Positions 21,603 through 33,857 of a DNA stretch of 64,000 nt are shown here, piece after piece. The DNA lies in the NCBI GenBank assembly GCA_948146395.1, contig OX411548.1, positions 31,876,912-31,940,911 of the forward strand, read 5' to 3'. The DNA is from Fragum whitleyi (taxonomy: Eukaryota; Mollusca; Bivalvia; Cardiida; Cardiidae). Numbering within the stretch: the first letter of the stretch is position 1; every line of letters starts with the position of its first letter. Under the pieces are notes generated by a model. That model had not been told where the DNA came from and did not search any database. It saw nothing but the letters and a program-made list of their open reading frames with translations. A program made the translations under genes and the position numbers.

Positions 21603-22612
21603 GCTGAGTACCTATTATATACGCACACCACCGGATCGCCTAAACTGACAGCGACAATCGGAAGTTGTTGTGTTGTTTGTTGAACTGTCTTAAATCATCT
21701 GTATTGATATAAAAATCGATTATATCGACACACAGTCGATTCCAATCGTCATAGGCAAATCTACGAAAAACAGCATGCGGTCGACCCCGACGATTGGTCT
21801 TGCAGACATATTGTACCAATGCTACATTGCACGGATTTGTAACTTTTCTTAAGGCGAGATAGGATCTTATCCCATGAAAGTGTGGAATCTCTAACTTCTA
21901 ATTTGAAAACAAAATTCAAATAATCTATTCATTATCAAATACATAATAACGAGAAACTTTTACCTCTAAGAATGATAACACGTATCATAATAATTTCTAG
22001 GTATTCTTTATTATTAGGCATTGGCCTACCTGTTATCGACTTTCTATTGATTATTGATCTAACTAATTAGTAAATTAGAGGATAAAAAGGTTTATGTTAC
22101 TAATGAGCGCGGGCAATAAGGTAATTGGTCAATATTACATCGGGTCATAACGTTCTGCGAAAATCGAGTGTCGGAGAAACAATGAAGCCGGGATATAAAC
22201 GGGTAAGTTGCAAATCTGAGCATTTTTGTATGAATTATATTTATTATCTGTTTTATAGTATTTATGAAAGTACCTACTAGTTTAAAAGGTATCAATCAAT
22301 GTTATACCGGTAATTTGATTTTAATATTTGAAGCAAAAGGAAGCATTGACGGTCGTACAGACGGGACTCGAATTTTGCTGAAATCAGGTTTTATTAGTGT
22401 TAGTTTTATTTTCTCTGATATTTGTGTGTCTTATTAAAATGCAAAATTATGAATATCGCTTTACTTTTTGTAACGAAAAGAAGTAATCGACGCCCGGCAC
22501 AAAAAGATCAGTTCTACTTCTCAGAGTATCGCTGTACTTTTTAGTAACAAAAGGAAAAAACCGACGACCGGTACTGAAAGGTCGGAAGTGCCTCTTGGTA
22601 GAGATCTTGATA

Positions 22613-23057
22613 CAGTTAAAAAAAAAAACATCTTGAAATTGACATTTTTCTCAATCAAAACCATTCTATATCGCTCACTCATCGCTCCAATCTTTCATTC
22701 GAAACACTCACTCAAACCATTCAAAAACGCTCAAGCTCTTTGAAAAATATAGAATAAAAACGTCATTCAAAATAAATTCTGATAGAGAAAAATCGCGATT
22801 TCACGGACATAATTCATATTGCTAGCGTCTCATAGGTTCTTGAAGAAATAGGAAGCTATCTTTAGAACTAGAGTGCATTTTTTTGTTAAAGGAAGGTAAT
22901 CAATATTGCTTATTTTGTTCATCCTGAACAAAATTTGCGATATAGGATTACTTCCCATTAAATTTACTCAAAACTCGCCCCTCACACTCATTCAATTTCA
23001 TTCCTAAATCATTCCAAAATCGTTCACCTTGTCAATTTCACGATATTGTTAACTGTA
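22613..23057. mobile_element. CAGTTAACA-family MITE, opposite orientation (duplicate 1)
   Basis: TACAGTTA at the left and TTAACTGTA at the right. The body is the reverse complement of the 9844 copy (TCACTCATCGCTCCAATC near the left end, CACCTTGTCAATTTCACG near the right end). The central GGAAGGTAATCAATATTGC hairpin is intact. A poly-A run expands the left TIR. Confidence 0.82.
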
Positions 23058-24067
23058 CCTGAAATGATAAACATTTGAAAGCCCCGGACTATAAAATTTC
23101 AAATTGAGACCGAAAGCTTTCCAAGTTGACAACATTTAGGACAACTTGAAAGAAGTAACAAAACATGTGTTTAGTGATGTGTTCCTACACACTATATGTC
23201 ATACTGATGTCAAGAAAAAAGGCCTCAGTAAAAATATAAAGTTTCTTTTCAATGTGGCATTTTACATTCCGAAAAAAAACATTGGTTAGGTTTTAAAAAA
23301 AACTCCCTCTGCAAAATGAAAAGATTTTGATTTCATGATTTGCTATGTCTAAACTTCAGTAGCGGTAACTTTGTATTCGAGCATCATGTGCTTTTTTTAG
23401 AATGCTACTTCGATACAAATTTACACATGTATCTTAAGCATTTGATATGCATGTCAGTGATTCACGCATGAAGTATGATGGAATATTCCAACTTATGTTT
23501 AGCGAAGATGATTTCTAAGCTTAAGACTGAGTAAGTACGACTTTTGTTAAAATGACGCGCCTTGTAAACGCGAGCAACAGTTAATCTGGTAGCTTTTGTG
23601 GGGGTAGGTCAATTTTGACGTCTTTACGATAAGGCAAGCGCACCAAACAACGTTGCTGAAGTTATTAGTAATTCTTATCAAACCCTGATACTGAGTATTG
23701 TTCCAAACTAGGGAGTGTCAATCTTTGACGCTTAATAAATCATCTACAAATCTTGACTCAAAATTAGTTCTTGTGTGAGCCGTACTTCAAAATTAGTCTT
23801 TGATAAGATTATTAATATTCAACATGGAATGTGTCTTTTGTAAACATATGCCCTTTCTACATGGCCGAGGCATTTTTTGATTGACGTCAGTATATGTCGT
23901 ATATGGACAGTAAATCTTATGTAGTATTTTTTCAACTCACTCAGATCAATTGTGAAGCAGTGGTATATACGCCGTCTGGTGTCAAGGACTCTTCACATTT
24001 TTCTGCATTACATATCTGTACAAATAGTGTGCTTCTCTAATGAGAAAGGACACCGTGTATAGATTTT
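23058..24067. other. Duplicated sequence without recognised gene (duplicate 1)
   Basis: Present again at 31446-32471 with a 17-bp insertion. No ORF or repeat family is recognised. Confidence 0.55.
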
Positions 24068-24077
24068 AATATATATA

Positions 24078-24130
<53 letters not shown>
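24068..24130. repeat. (TA)n microsatellite (duplicate 1)
   Basis: The uninterrupted counterpart of the Penelope target in duplicate 2. Confidence 0.95.
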
Positions 24131-24134
<4 letters not shown>

Positions 24135-25479
24135 CGAGATAGAGAAAAATACCAACGTAATAACTTTCTAAAACACCGGATCCCTAAGGATGCATGAATA
24201 CTGAATATTTTGAAATAAATTTGAGATAAATTGTATTCAAACAGTGTAAGTAGTTTGGATTATTGCTAAAAGCATAAATAATCCTATATATATAGAAAAC
24301 GTGTTTTGTTTATGAAATAAAGCTGAAGACCGAAAAAATAATATTCTAAAGCTTTGTCAAAATAACACATGTCTGTTGACGTCGGCAATCACAAATAATT
24401 CTGATCTGTCGTCTACGTCAACCCCGTGAAATTCAGTCTGTCTACAGAGGCAACATATTTTTAACTACACGTCGCCTTTGAGGGCCCGCTGCCATTTCTT
24501 TTTTTTTTAAATTATGGCTTCAAATTTGGAAGAAATTTCGACGGATGATTGGACTTTAGCTATGTACAAGTTTAACTAGCATTTATTGAAAGATAGGCGA
24601 AATATGTGAGCATAAAGTTTAATTTCGTAACTTTTCATGAGAAACCTCCAAAATAATCAACGATTGTGGCCTTCTTTAGGAGGGAAAGAAGTAAAGATTT
24701 ATTCTATGGAGGCGCTGAACACTTACCCGATTACTTATCAACATAAGAATACAAGAGCTTCGTTCATTTGTTTACACGAATAAATTTATTTGACCTACCC
24801 TCTTTTCGGCATAATTCTCCGATTCTGCCGTAGTTGACTCTCATCTGTCGTTGTCGCAACTGGTTGTACGGCGGGTATGTTGAATGTGTACGCATAAACA
24901 CTCAAGATGGATTCGTTACAATTTTGTAGATTACGTCATATGTCATATACGTCATCGATGTTGTCGCGATTCGATTTTTAACAATAAAATAATCGAATGG
25001 ATCAATTTCAACAGAAACCGACACACAAATTCAAAAGAAAAAATGCGTTAAGGAGGACCGGTTTTTTCGGACCTAACAGCAGCATAAGAAGATCCGGCAG
25101 GTCACATGACCAAGTGACATGATAAAGCTGTCACGTGATCAAGTAACCTGATATCAACAAGTTTATCATATCCCCTTTTTTGGCAATATTTATAGCTAGT
25201 GACAAGATGAATATAAACAACTTGCAATTTATAAAAATCGTGTTTTCTTTCTTTAAAAAAAATCCTCAACCTTTTATATCGTAGGGTTTTTAATTGAAAC
25301 TTGCAATTTCAATCAACTATTAATTGCTTGGCTTGTTAATTTTTCATACAGGTACAAGGAAATTGAAGTCTTTTGATTGTCTAAAACTGCAGCTTCTTAC
25401 CAATTTTCAACAGTTAGTGTCTTACCAATCAAAAGGTATACCTAATATTACAGTTCTAAGTCATCAATGAGTGCCCTAA
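24131..25479. other. Duplicated sequence without recognised gene (duplicate 1)
   Basis: Present again at 33821-35169. It contains GATTACGTCATATGTCATATACGTCATCG near 24930 and paired CACATGACCAAGTGACATG / CACGTGATCAAGTAAC motifs near 25100, but no gene is seen. Confidence 0.55.
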
Positions 25480-25971
25480 ACTAATTGACCTTGACCTTGA
25501 TCAATGGCATTTACTTTGTTATGCATGTAAAGGCTTTGTCATGAGCAATGCATATGTGAAATATCAAGGCTCTGTGACTTAACAATCCAAAGTTATGACC
25601 AATGTAAAAGTTTTAATTTTTCACAAATTTTACCTTGAGAACTGACCTTGCCCTTGAAATATAATTTTGGGCTTTGCTAAAAGTTTTTATGTTAAAAAAT
25701 AGTGACCTTAGAATTGACTTTGACAGACGATCATGGCATTTAAATTTACAGAATGGTCTTGTCACAAGCAGGCACAGGTGAAGTATCAAGGCTATATCCC
25801 TAACAATTTTCCAAAGATATGGCCAATGTTAGAGTTTAAAATTTCCATAAATTTGACCTTGAAAAATGACCATGACCTTTACATGACATTGTGCTTGTTA
25901 TCATCAAAAAAGTCATGTCTCCAGCAGTCATTATGTGAGATATAAAAGCTCTAACACTTAACAAATAAAAG
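25480..25971 (+). repeat. Degenerate tandem array with GACCTTGA words (duplicate 1)
   Basis: Units carry a TGTGAAATATCAAGGCT line, a CAAAGTTATGACCAATGT line and a TGACCTTGACCTTGA line, spaced mostly near 157 bp with one longer spacing of about 235. It is cut at 25971 by the tandem-duplication junction. A 70-aa open frame inside recurs with the array and is not a gene. Confidence 0.7.
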
Positions 25972-26094
25972 TTTATTAAACTATCAATTTTGAAAATAGA
26001 CATATGGGTCTTTTAGAGCCGGAATACAGGTACTGTTTCTTTCCATCGGAATTAAAATGTTTGTAATGTAAGTATGATCTTATATCGTCAACCA

Positions 26095-26227
26095 GCCCTG
26101 CGTTCAGGATCACAAAACGGTGCACACAGTTTGCCAATTATACCCCGCTTTGCATCTGTACTTGCGTGCAAAGCTGTGTATAATTGGCAAACTGTCCGCA
26201 CCGTTTTATGAATCTGAACCCAGGGCG
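26095..26227. repeat. GCGTTCAGGAT palindrome (duplicate 2)
   Basis: The counterpart of 17719-17851 at offset 8376. Confidence 0.8.
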
Positions 26228-27416
26228 GAAGTATTTTGTGGATTTACCTTAAAATCTTAGAAAAGAGTTTGACTAAAATTTATTCAGAAATACGACTCCA
26301 ACACATAATTTCATTACCGACTTACTTATGATTGTTCACTTTGAAAATGCGTCAAATTGATTGAGTGTCACACGATGTCAAATCCTTCATTTAAACATGA
26401 ATTTTCATAAAGACTTTACAGAAAATTTCTCATCATGAGACCATGGTCACATTTTTTAGCCATTTGATGATATGCCACATCACGGAAAAAGGAGCCTTAA
26501 TTTGACATTGGACACATGTATGCAATTTTGTGCAATTATGCAACGTCATGGAAAAAGAAGCATTTGAGTAGATTTTCTTGTTAACACAACTCCTCCTTCA
26601 TTTATGGATATATTTTCATGAATGTTTTTCTTGTTATAGCTTGATCATCACCTTTAAGACACAGGCTTTTGAAAGAGTCAGTAGAGCGGTCTCGCGCCCT
26701 CATGGGCCTCTTGCATTTGTAGACAAATTGTTTTTAAAACAAAGTCGATGGTTCATTACCACTCCTCACATATTATTTGTTTGTTTAAAACTTCTTGCGC
26801 TGCGTCACCGACTTATTTCAAATTAGTGTCGAGCATACCGAAGCCCACCCCCTTTCTTTGAAAATGATCTTTTGTCTCAGAACAGCAGTCACCTGGCTTG
26901 TTGGCCAAATAACTAGATACATTTGACATCCATTCAATCTTGACCACAGGAAAAAAACAATCATGTGGGAAACAATATTCTCTCGCAACATTGTGTTTTT
27001 CTTTCGCTCGATAAGACGATTTTATTAAATTGGAGTAAAGCGAGAGACAACAGGTCTGATATACTTTTTTTCAAGAGTCATTGAATCTGATTAATCATTA
27101 TAATTTACTTGTTTTGGTATAAGCTTGCAATTTAGATACCACTTACCGCCATACCTATTATGTCGGGCAAATGCAGAATGAATAAACACGAATGTCCCTG
27201 AATGTCCCTGAATGGTCTTACAGTCTGACCAGAGTCTTCACTATGTGCCCTATAGATGGATAAGATTATATCTTCTCTTCAGTCAGTCAGCTTTTACTCT
27301 TATTTTATTTTGTGGCTGCCCAGGTTGTTCCATTTTTGTACCAAGCGCACATCCAAATTGTCGGAAATGTCACGCACAGCCTCAACTGTTTTCAAACATG
27401 TGTTTATTATACTTTA

Positions 27417-27997
27417 AGCCTAGTTTACATTTGCCACGGCCGCCGTACGATATCGCAGCCTGCGATTTTTCTTACGATTTTTTTGACATCGCAGACAGCT
27501 ACGGTCTGCGGCGTTTGTGTTCACAAAGCCGTACGGTGACCGTGCGATTTTTAAAAATATTTGGGGGGAACATACCTTAAGGAGACCGTACGGGTCCCGT
27601 GCGATATCGCAGGGTAATCCTGAGATTCCGGTGCGGAGATCGTACGGGTTCCGTACGGATATCGAGAGGATGCCGTGCGGTCATCGCACGATTCTACGGG
27701 TTTTATTTTGGATGTTTGATAGATAAGATATCGTGCGATTTCCGCGCGATCATCGCAAGGCTTCCGTACGATGTCCGTACGGCGACCGTGCGGTGTCCGC
27801 ACAAGGCTACGGGCTTGCGATTTTTAAAGATTTGTATAACATATTTTTAAACGAGATCGCAGGTGTCTGCGGTGCCCGTAAGACCGTGCGATGATCGCAC
27901 GGGCACCGCATGTCACCGCACGGGCATCGCACGATTTTATGCTTACGGCGAGATACGGGCGCCGTACGGGCTCCGTAGGCCAAATGTAAACGAGGCT
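27417..27997. mobile_element. CCGTACGG-word TIR element (copy in duplicate 2)
   Basis: The counterpart of 19033-19613, carried by the tandem duplication at offset 8384. It appears unchanged, with the same TTA flanks, so it moved here by duplication and not by an independent insertion. Confidence 0.82.
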
Positions 27998-28431
27998 TTA
28001 GTAAATCTCTTTGGTTCCCGTGATTTCATTGCAATTGTATTCAGTTTTGCCTAGCTTTGCAATGAAAACCTTTCCGCGGAAAAAAATCGACGTGTACTTT
28101 CAAATAGACAAGACCCGTTTGATGAAATAACATTGCTTATTTTAGCAGAGTCTTTTGGTACAAACCTTTGTTGCATTTAATGTGCTTATTGAGGTAACTT
28201 TAATGTATTTCTGATTGAAACATTTATCCCTGTCATATACTCCACTTGTTATATCGTTAATTGAGAGCTTGGTAAAGAAATATCTCTTAAAATCACGCAA
28301 TTAGGCTACTTCTTTTTCTAGATATATACATATTATTTTTTTATATATTAATGAGTCGACATTATTTAAGAGGAAGACGAAAAAATAATCTAGTGAAATA
28401 TAATAATTTACAACTAACTTTGTTACTGAAA

Positions 28432-28695
28432 TGTGACCCGTGACTAGAAAAGGGACCATCTAGGAACTCCATAAAATAAATGTTTCAAAAAAAGAGAGAT
28501 TGGTTCAAAAAGAGGTCAATCGAACATCGGATTTCAAAAATTATTTTACAGGAAGGCAGATGGGTCATTTCAGATTCGGCAAATTAGGCAAGTTCGAAAA
28601 GTATCTACCCTAGTCAGCCTGCGCAATCCGCGCAGTCTGACTACGTCGATACTTTACGCACTACCTAAATGGTCCCTTTTCGCCCGACGGATCAA
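28432..28695. mobile_element. TGTGACCCG-family TIR element (duplicate 2)
   Basis: The counterpart of 20048-20311 at offset 8384, with no difference that I noticed. Confidence 0.82.
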
Positions 28696-29872
28696 ATATA
28701 TATATAAAAATGTTCTTTACAATATGCTGCTTGTCCGAACATTGTCTTGATTCTCTGTAAACTAACCTGTGTGAAGCACTGCAGTGGCAATGAGCCAAGC
28801 TCGGTTAGCTAATTAGCTAAAAATTAAACTGACCTATCTCAATTGGAGCGCAATTGGAAAACAGTTTTCAGCTTATCAATAAATTATTCATGGAGAAATC
28901 AAGACCATGAAATTAGAACGGGTTTTGCATAATTGTTATGCAAAAGAGAGGTTGACCTAACACGTCCATGATAAGGAAGCTTGATATTCGATAATAAAAC
29001 TAAGAATAGAACATCAGAATATTAGGGTTATGTCTAGAAAATATAGTTAGGCAGATAGACCGAACGAAAGAAAGAAAATGATGAAAGATATTATTTCAAT
29101 AAAAGAATGTTGTTGTTAGGAATGAACGTTTTAGATAAAAATAAAACTTTAACTTGACTAAAATTTAATTAATCAAAATGTGTGTGTCAAAATAAACCGT
29201 AGGTATGCTGTACATCAGGTTAATTTGACGAATTTCATAACAAGATTTGGGAATGGACGAGACAAACATAATGTCTCGGACAATTGTATCATTCGTTACA
29301 AAAATACAGAATAAAACTCAATTCAGTTGGATAATGAAAACGAAAGAAGAATTCGAGAAATACAATCTGTTTGTGATGCAAGATATGTTTTGTTTAGACA
29401 ATACGAAATTCGATCTATTCAAGCTCAACCTATAAGAGGAAATCTGACAGAACAATATTGATACTCTATCATTTATGTCTCCATGGAAAAATACAAGAAA
29501 CGTGAATGCTAGACTGATTGACGCAACGGGAATTATGAAGATTCGTCTATCCTTCATTATAATCCTGTTTTGAGGACTGTCCCAAACACTCCAGAATCAA
29601 AACACTCTTGGATCCACATCTTCATTTGGTGTCCCTAGTCTAGAGGAGGACTGTCGGTCTCTTGACCAAAGCGTCTCTAGTTCGAATCTCGGGAGCTGCT
29701 AACGGTCTTGGTTCTTTCATTGACCCACATATTCGGCGCGAGTACTGGTAAAATTTTCCAGGAATCAGAATCGAGAGGGATTAATCTAAGTTGAGATAAC
29801 CCAATCGAAGTTAGATCCATCGAGAAAAAGAAGGCTAACAAAATTATAAGATAAAAATAATACAAACTAAGT

Positions 29873-29987
29873 GTATTGTATGAAAAAATATCTAACTCGG
29901 TTGCGGGAATTGATAATTGTCTCGGCAGAGCCTCGACTATTATCAATTCCCCCAACCTGGTGAGAAATTTTTTTTCTCATACAATAC
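29873..29987. repeat. Hairpin with CTCGGC apex (duplicate 2)
   Basis: The counterpart of 21489-21602, one T longer in the right-arm T run. Confidence 0.75.
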
Positions 29988-30997
29988 GCTGAGTACCTAT
30001 TATATACGCACACCACCGGATCGCCTAAACTGACAGCGACAATCGGAAGTTGTTGTGTTGTTTGTTGAACTGTCTTAAATCATCTGTATTGATATAAAAA
30101 TCGATTATATCGACACACAGTCGATTCCAATCGTCATAGGCAAATCTACGAAAAACAGCATGCGGTTGACCCCGACGATTGGTCTTGCAGACATATTGTA
30201 CCAATGCTACATTGCACGGATTTGTAACTTTTCTTAAGGCGAGATAGGATCTTATCCCATGAAAGTGTGGAATCTCTAACTTCTAATTTGAAAACAAAAT
30301 TCAAATAATCTATTCATTATCATATACATAATAACGAGAAACTTTTACCTCAAAGAATGATAACATGTATCATAATAATTTCTAGGTATTCTTTATTATT
30401 AGGCATTGGCCTACCTGTTATCGAGTTTCTATTGATTATTGATCTAACTAATTAGTAAATTAGAGGATAAAAAGGTTTATGTTACTAATGAGCGCGGGCA
30501 ATAAGGTAATTGGTCAATATTACATCGGGTCATAACGTTCTGCGAAAATCGAGTGTCGGAGAAACAATGAAGCCGGGATATAAACGGGTAAGTTGCAAAT
30601 CTGAGCATTTTTGTATGAATTATATTTATTATCTGTTTTATAGTATTTATGAAAGTACCTACTAGTTTAAAAGGTATCAATCAATGTTATACCGGTAATT
30701 TGATTTTAATATTTGAAGCAAAAGGAAGCATTGACGGTCGGACAGACGGGACTCGAATTTTGCTGAAATCAGGTTTTATTAGTGTTAGTTTTATTTTCTC
30801 TGATATTTGTGTGTCTTATTAAAATGCAAAATTATGAATATCGCTTTACTTTTTGTAACGAAAAGAAGTAATCGACGCCCGGCACAAAAAGATCAGTTCT
30901 ACTTCTCAGAGTATCGCTGTACTTTTTAGTAACAAAAGGAAAAAACCGACGACCGGTACTGAAAGGTCGGAAGTGCCTCTTGGTAGAGATCTTGATA

Positions 30998-31445
30998 CAG
31001 TTAAAAAAAAAAAACATCTTGAAATTGACATTTATCTCAATCAAAACCATTCTATATCGCTCACTCATCGCTCCAATCTTTCATTCGAAACACTCACTCA
31101 AACCATTCAAAAACGCTCAAGCTCTTTGAAAAATATAGAATAAAAACGTCATTCAAAATAAATTCTGATAGAGAAAAATCGCGATTTCACGGACATAATT
31201 CATATTGCTAGCGTCTCATAGGTTCTTGAAGAAATAGGAAGCTATCTTTAGAACTAGAGTGCATTTTTTTTTGTTAAAGGAAGGTAATCAATATTGCTTA
31301 TTTTGTTCATCCTGAACAAAATTTGCGATATAGGATTACTTCCCATTAAATTTACTCAAAACTCGCCCCTCACACTCATTCAATTTCATTCCTAAATCAT
31401 TCCAAAATCGTTCACCTTGTCAATTTCACGATGTTGTTAACTGTA
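30998..31445. mobile_element. CAGTTAACA-family MITE (duplicate 2)
   Basis: The counterpart of 22613-23057 in the second duplicate, with small length differences in the A and T runs. One base (GATGTTG against GATATTG) differs near the right TIR. Confidence 0.82.
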
Positions 31446-32471
31446 CCTGAAATGATAAACATTTGAAAGCCCCGGACTATAAAATTTCAAATTGAGACCG
31501 AAAGTTTTCCAAGTTGACAACATTTAGGACAACTTGAAAGAAGTTTCACGTTGACCCTAGTAACAAAACATGTGTTTAGTGATGTGTTCCTACACACTAT
31601 ATGTCATACTGATGTCAAGAAAAAAGGCCTCAGTAAAAATATAAAGTTTCTTTTCAATGTGGCATTTTACATTCCGAAAAAAAACATTGGTTAGGTTTTA
31701 AAAAAAACTCCCTCTGCAAAATGAAAAGATTTTGATTTCATGATTTGCTATGTCTAAACTTCAGTAGCGGTAACTTTGTATTCGAGCATCATGTGCTTTT
31801 TTTAGAATGCTACTTCGATACAAATTTACACATGTATCTTAAGCATTTGATATGCATGTCAGTGATTCACGCATGAAGTATGATGGAATATTCCAACTTA
31901 TGTTTAGCGAAGATGATTTCTAAGCTTAAGACTGAGTAAGTACGACTTTTGTTAAAATGACGCGCCTTGTAAACGCGAGCAACAGTTAATCTGGTAGCTT
32001 TTGTGGGGGTAGGTCAATTGTGACGTCTTTACGATAAGGCAAGCGCACCAAACAACGTTGCTGAAGTTATTAGTAATTCTTATCAAACCCTGATACTGAG
32101 TATTGTTTCAAACTAGGGAGTGTCAATCTTTGACGCTTAATAAATCATCTACAAATCTTGACTCAAAATTAGTTCTTGTGTGAGCCGTACTTCAAAATTA
32201 GTCTTTGATAAGATTATTAATATTCAACATGGAATGTGTCTTTTGTAAACATATGCCCTTTCTACATGGCCGAGGCATTTTTTGATTGACGTCAGTATAT
32301 GTCGAATATGGACAGTAAATCTTATGTAGTATTTTTTCAACTCACTCAGATCAATTGTGAAGCAGTGGTATATACGCCGTCTTGTGTCAAGGACTCTTCA
32401 CATTTTTCTGCATTACATATCTGTACAAATAGTGTGCTTCTCTAATGAGAAAGGACACCGTGTATAGATTT

Positions 32472-32473
32472 TA

Positions 32474-32544
<71 letters not shown>
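32472..32544. repeat. (TA)n microsatellite (duplicate 2, left of Penelope)
   Basis: The left part of the target tract; a shorter TA tract (about 33795-33819) remains beyond the insertion. Confidence 0.95.
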
Positions 32545-32550
<6 letters not shown>

Positions 32551-32611
32551 TCAAGTAAACCAGAACAAGAATTATATAAATAAAACAAAAAACGACACTA
32601 GAAATCAATTT

Positions 32612-32661
32612 TAATAACGTGCCAACCGGTTTCGCTGCTGCTCATCAGGGCGACGTTAATA
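32612..32661 (-). ncRNA. Hammerhead ribozyme motif in the Penelope-like element
   Basis: On the minus strand the conserved core CTGATGAG (complement of 32641-32648) is followed by a short helix II (GC-AGCA-GC), then GAAAC (complement of 32629-32633), a minimal palindromic helix III (ACCGGT), and an expected cleavage triplet GTT immediately before GGC, placing the cut between 32623 and 32624. Helix I is visible: AACGT-C-GCC on the 5' side pairs with GGC-ACGTT on the 3' side with one bulged C. Hammerhead motifs with very short helix III are known in the flanks of Penelope-like elements, and this one lies in the 3' region of such an element. Activity is inferred, not shown. Confidence 0.75.
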
Positions 32662-32723
32662 ATTTAATGAAACGACGTTACCAACGTAACAACGTCACAA
32701 CGTCAACGTCAAAACAAACATTT

Positions 32724-33746
32724 TCATATAACATTCAGTTTAGGACAAAATATATTTATAAAGTATTTTTCTTTTGTTAATCTAGTGGAAACATCATTAA
32801 TTTTAAATTTATAAAACGGGAATATTGAGAATTTTGGGTCTTTTTTGGAACAGTTATCCAAATGTGAACTTAAAGGTAGCTGTCTTATTGATGGGTCCCT
32901 AATTTGTTGCTTGTGTATTGTAACCCTATTTCTCAATTTATCCCCAGTTTGTCCTATGTAAAATTCAGAACATCCATTACACATCAATACATACAAACAA
33001 TTACTAATTGTACAATCCATGTTTTCTTTTGCATGAAAAATTTTATCTTTTATTTTAAAAACCTCTCCCTCAAAAATATATTTACAAAGTCCACAACGTG
33101 GTTCATTACATTTTTTTACACAAGGTTTTGAATGTGTTTCTTTGTATTCCGACTTGATCAAAATCTGTTTAAGATTAGGTAATTGCCTTTTACACTTGAT
33201 AACTTTATTTTCTCTTAAAATTTTTGACATTATTTGGTCATTTTGCAAAATTTCAAAATTATTCTTAACAATCCCGTATAGCTCTCTATTACGGGGGTTG
33301 AATGTCGAAATATAGGGTAAAACTGTATTTTCTTCTTTTTCATTTACTTTTAAAAGAGAAGTCCTTGGTATTTTTATAGCTTTTTCTATTCCTGCCTCTA
33401 TTACTCCTATTGGATATTTTCTTTCAATTAAGATGTCTTTGAGTTCATTTAACCTGCATTGCAAAATAGCCTTATCGGATACAATCATACAAATTCTTCG
33501 AGCCAATGAGAAGGGGATATTAATTTTGCAATGCTTTGGGTGACAAGACTTGAAATTTAAATACTGTTTTGAATCTGTTGATTTAAAATATATATCTGTC
33601 GTTATCTCAGTACCATTTTTTAATATCAGCACATCAAGAAAGGGCATTTTAATTGAACTTGTGTCTATTTTAAACTTTATGTCTTTATGTAAAGAATTCA
33701 AAATTCCGTGAAAATCAGATAATTCGTCTAATGAGTATATAAAATA
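32724..33746 (-). CDS. Penelope-like element polyprotein, C-terminal part (RT thumb region, Cys linker and GIY-YIG endonuclease), 5'-truncated
   Basis: This is the 3' part of a Penelope-like retroelement ORF, open from about 33746 to the stop at 32724 (about 340 codons). The first Leu-Asn-Ser-Leu-His block is in frame with upstream residues YSLDELSDFHGI, so no true start is present and the coding region was cut off at 33746. Features seen in order: the FLDVLI motif and the 'TDIYFKSTDSKQYLNF' block typical of the RT thumb side of the family; a Cys-rich linker (C-x3-C-x4-C-x2-C, around 'CVKKCNEPRCGLC'); then a GIY-YIG endonuclease core, 'LYVLMCNGCSEFYIGQTG', followed by an Arg/His-rich helix (LRNRVTIHKQQIRD). 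The catalytic fingers/palm of the reverse transcriptase (YADD region) is absent, so this copy cannot move by itself. The remaining frame has no internal stop, which fits a very recent insertion. It lies only in the second copy of the 8.4-kb tandem duplication. Confidence 0.9.
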   Translation of the reverse strand, partial: YFIYSLDELSDFHGILNSLHKDIKFKIDTSSIKMPFLDVLILKNGTEITTDIYFKSTDSKQYLNFKSCHPKHCKINIPFSLARRICMIVSDKAILQCRLNELKDILIERKYPIGVIEAGIEKAIKIPRTSLLKVNEKEENTVLPYISTFNPRNRELYGIVKNNFEILQNDQIMSKILRENKVIKCKRQLPNLKQILIKSEYKETHSKPCVKKCNEPRCGLCKYIFEGEVFKIKDKIFHAKENMDCTISNCLYVLMCNGCSEFYIGQTGDKLRNRVTIHKQQIRDPSIRQLPLSSHLDNCSKKDPKFSIFPFYKFKINDVSTRLTKEKYFINIFCPKLNVI

Positions 33747-33748
33747 CT

Positions 33749-33786
33749 AAAGTTATTACGTTGGTATTTTTCTCTATCTTGTTTTT

Positions 33787-33819
<33 letters not shown>

Positions 33820-33857
33820 AAAAACAAGATAGAGAAAAATACCAACGTAATAACTTT
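33749..33857. repeat. Inverted duplication of the Penelope insertion flank around a (TA)n tract
   Basis: 33749-33795 (AAGTTATTACGTTGG...CTATCTTGTTTTTTATATAT) is the reverse complement of 33810-33857. Both arms share the variant AAAACAAGATAG, while the first duplicate has AAAACGAGATAG at 24131, so the inverted arm was copied from its own neighbour. Confidence 0.85.

Larger units (their letters stand above)
17596..25973 (+). repeat. Tandem segmental duplication, copy 1 (about 8.4 kb)
   Basis: The sequence from TTTATTAAACTATC at 17596 to AACAAATAAAAGTT at 25973 is repeated directly from 25972. The copies stay colinear with an offset of 8376 bases, then 8384 after an 8-bp indel near 26687. By eye I find only about two dozen substitutions and a few small indels, so divergence is roughly 0.3 percent. 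The unit contains a GCGTTCAGGAT palindrome, a CGTACGG-rich element, a TGTGACCCG-family element, a CTCGGC hairpin, a TA-flanked MITE and a (TA)n tract. No host gene is recognised inside. The junction at 25972-25973 shares only TT, and the right breakpoint lies inside a roughly 157-bp tandem array. Confidence 0.95.
32548..33749 (-). mobile_element. Penelope-like retroelement insertion, 5'-truncated
   Basis: An insertion of about 1.2 kb inside a (TA)n microsatellite. The first duplicate (24068-24140) has only the (TA)n tract at the equivalent place, so the insertion is defined by comparison within the window. On the minus strand it holds the end of the GIY-YIG ORF, then a 3' untranslated region with a hammerhead ribozyme motif (32612-32661), and ends against the TA tract. 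At its truncated 5' end it joins an inverted copy of its own right flank (33749-33795 against 33810-33857). The RT/GIY-YIG assignment is strong; the exact ends are uncertain by several bases because of the TA repeats. Confidence 0.85.
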
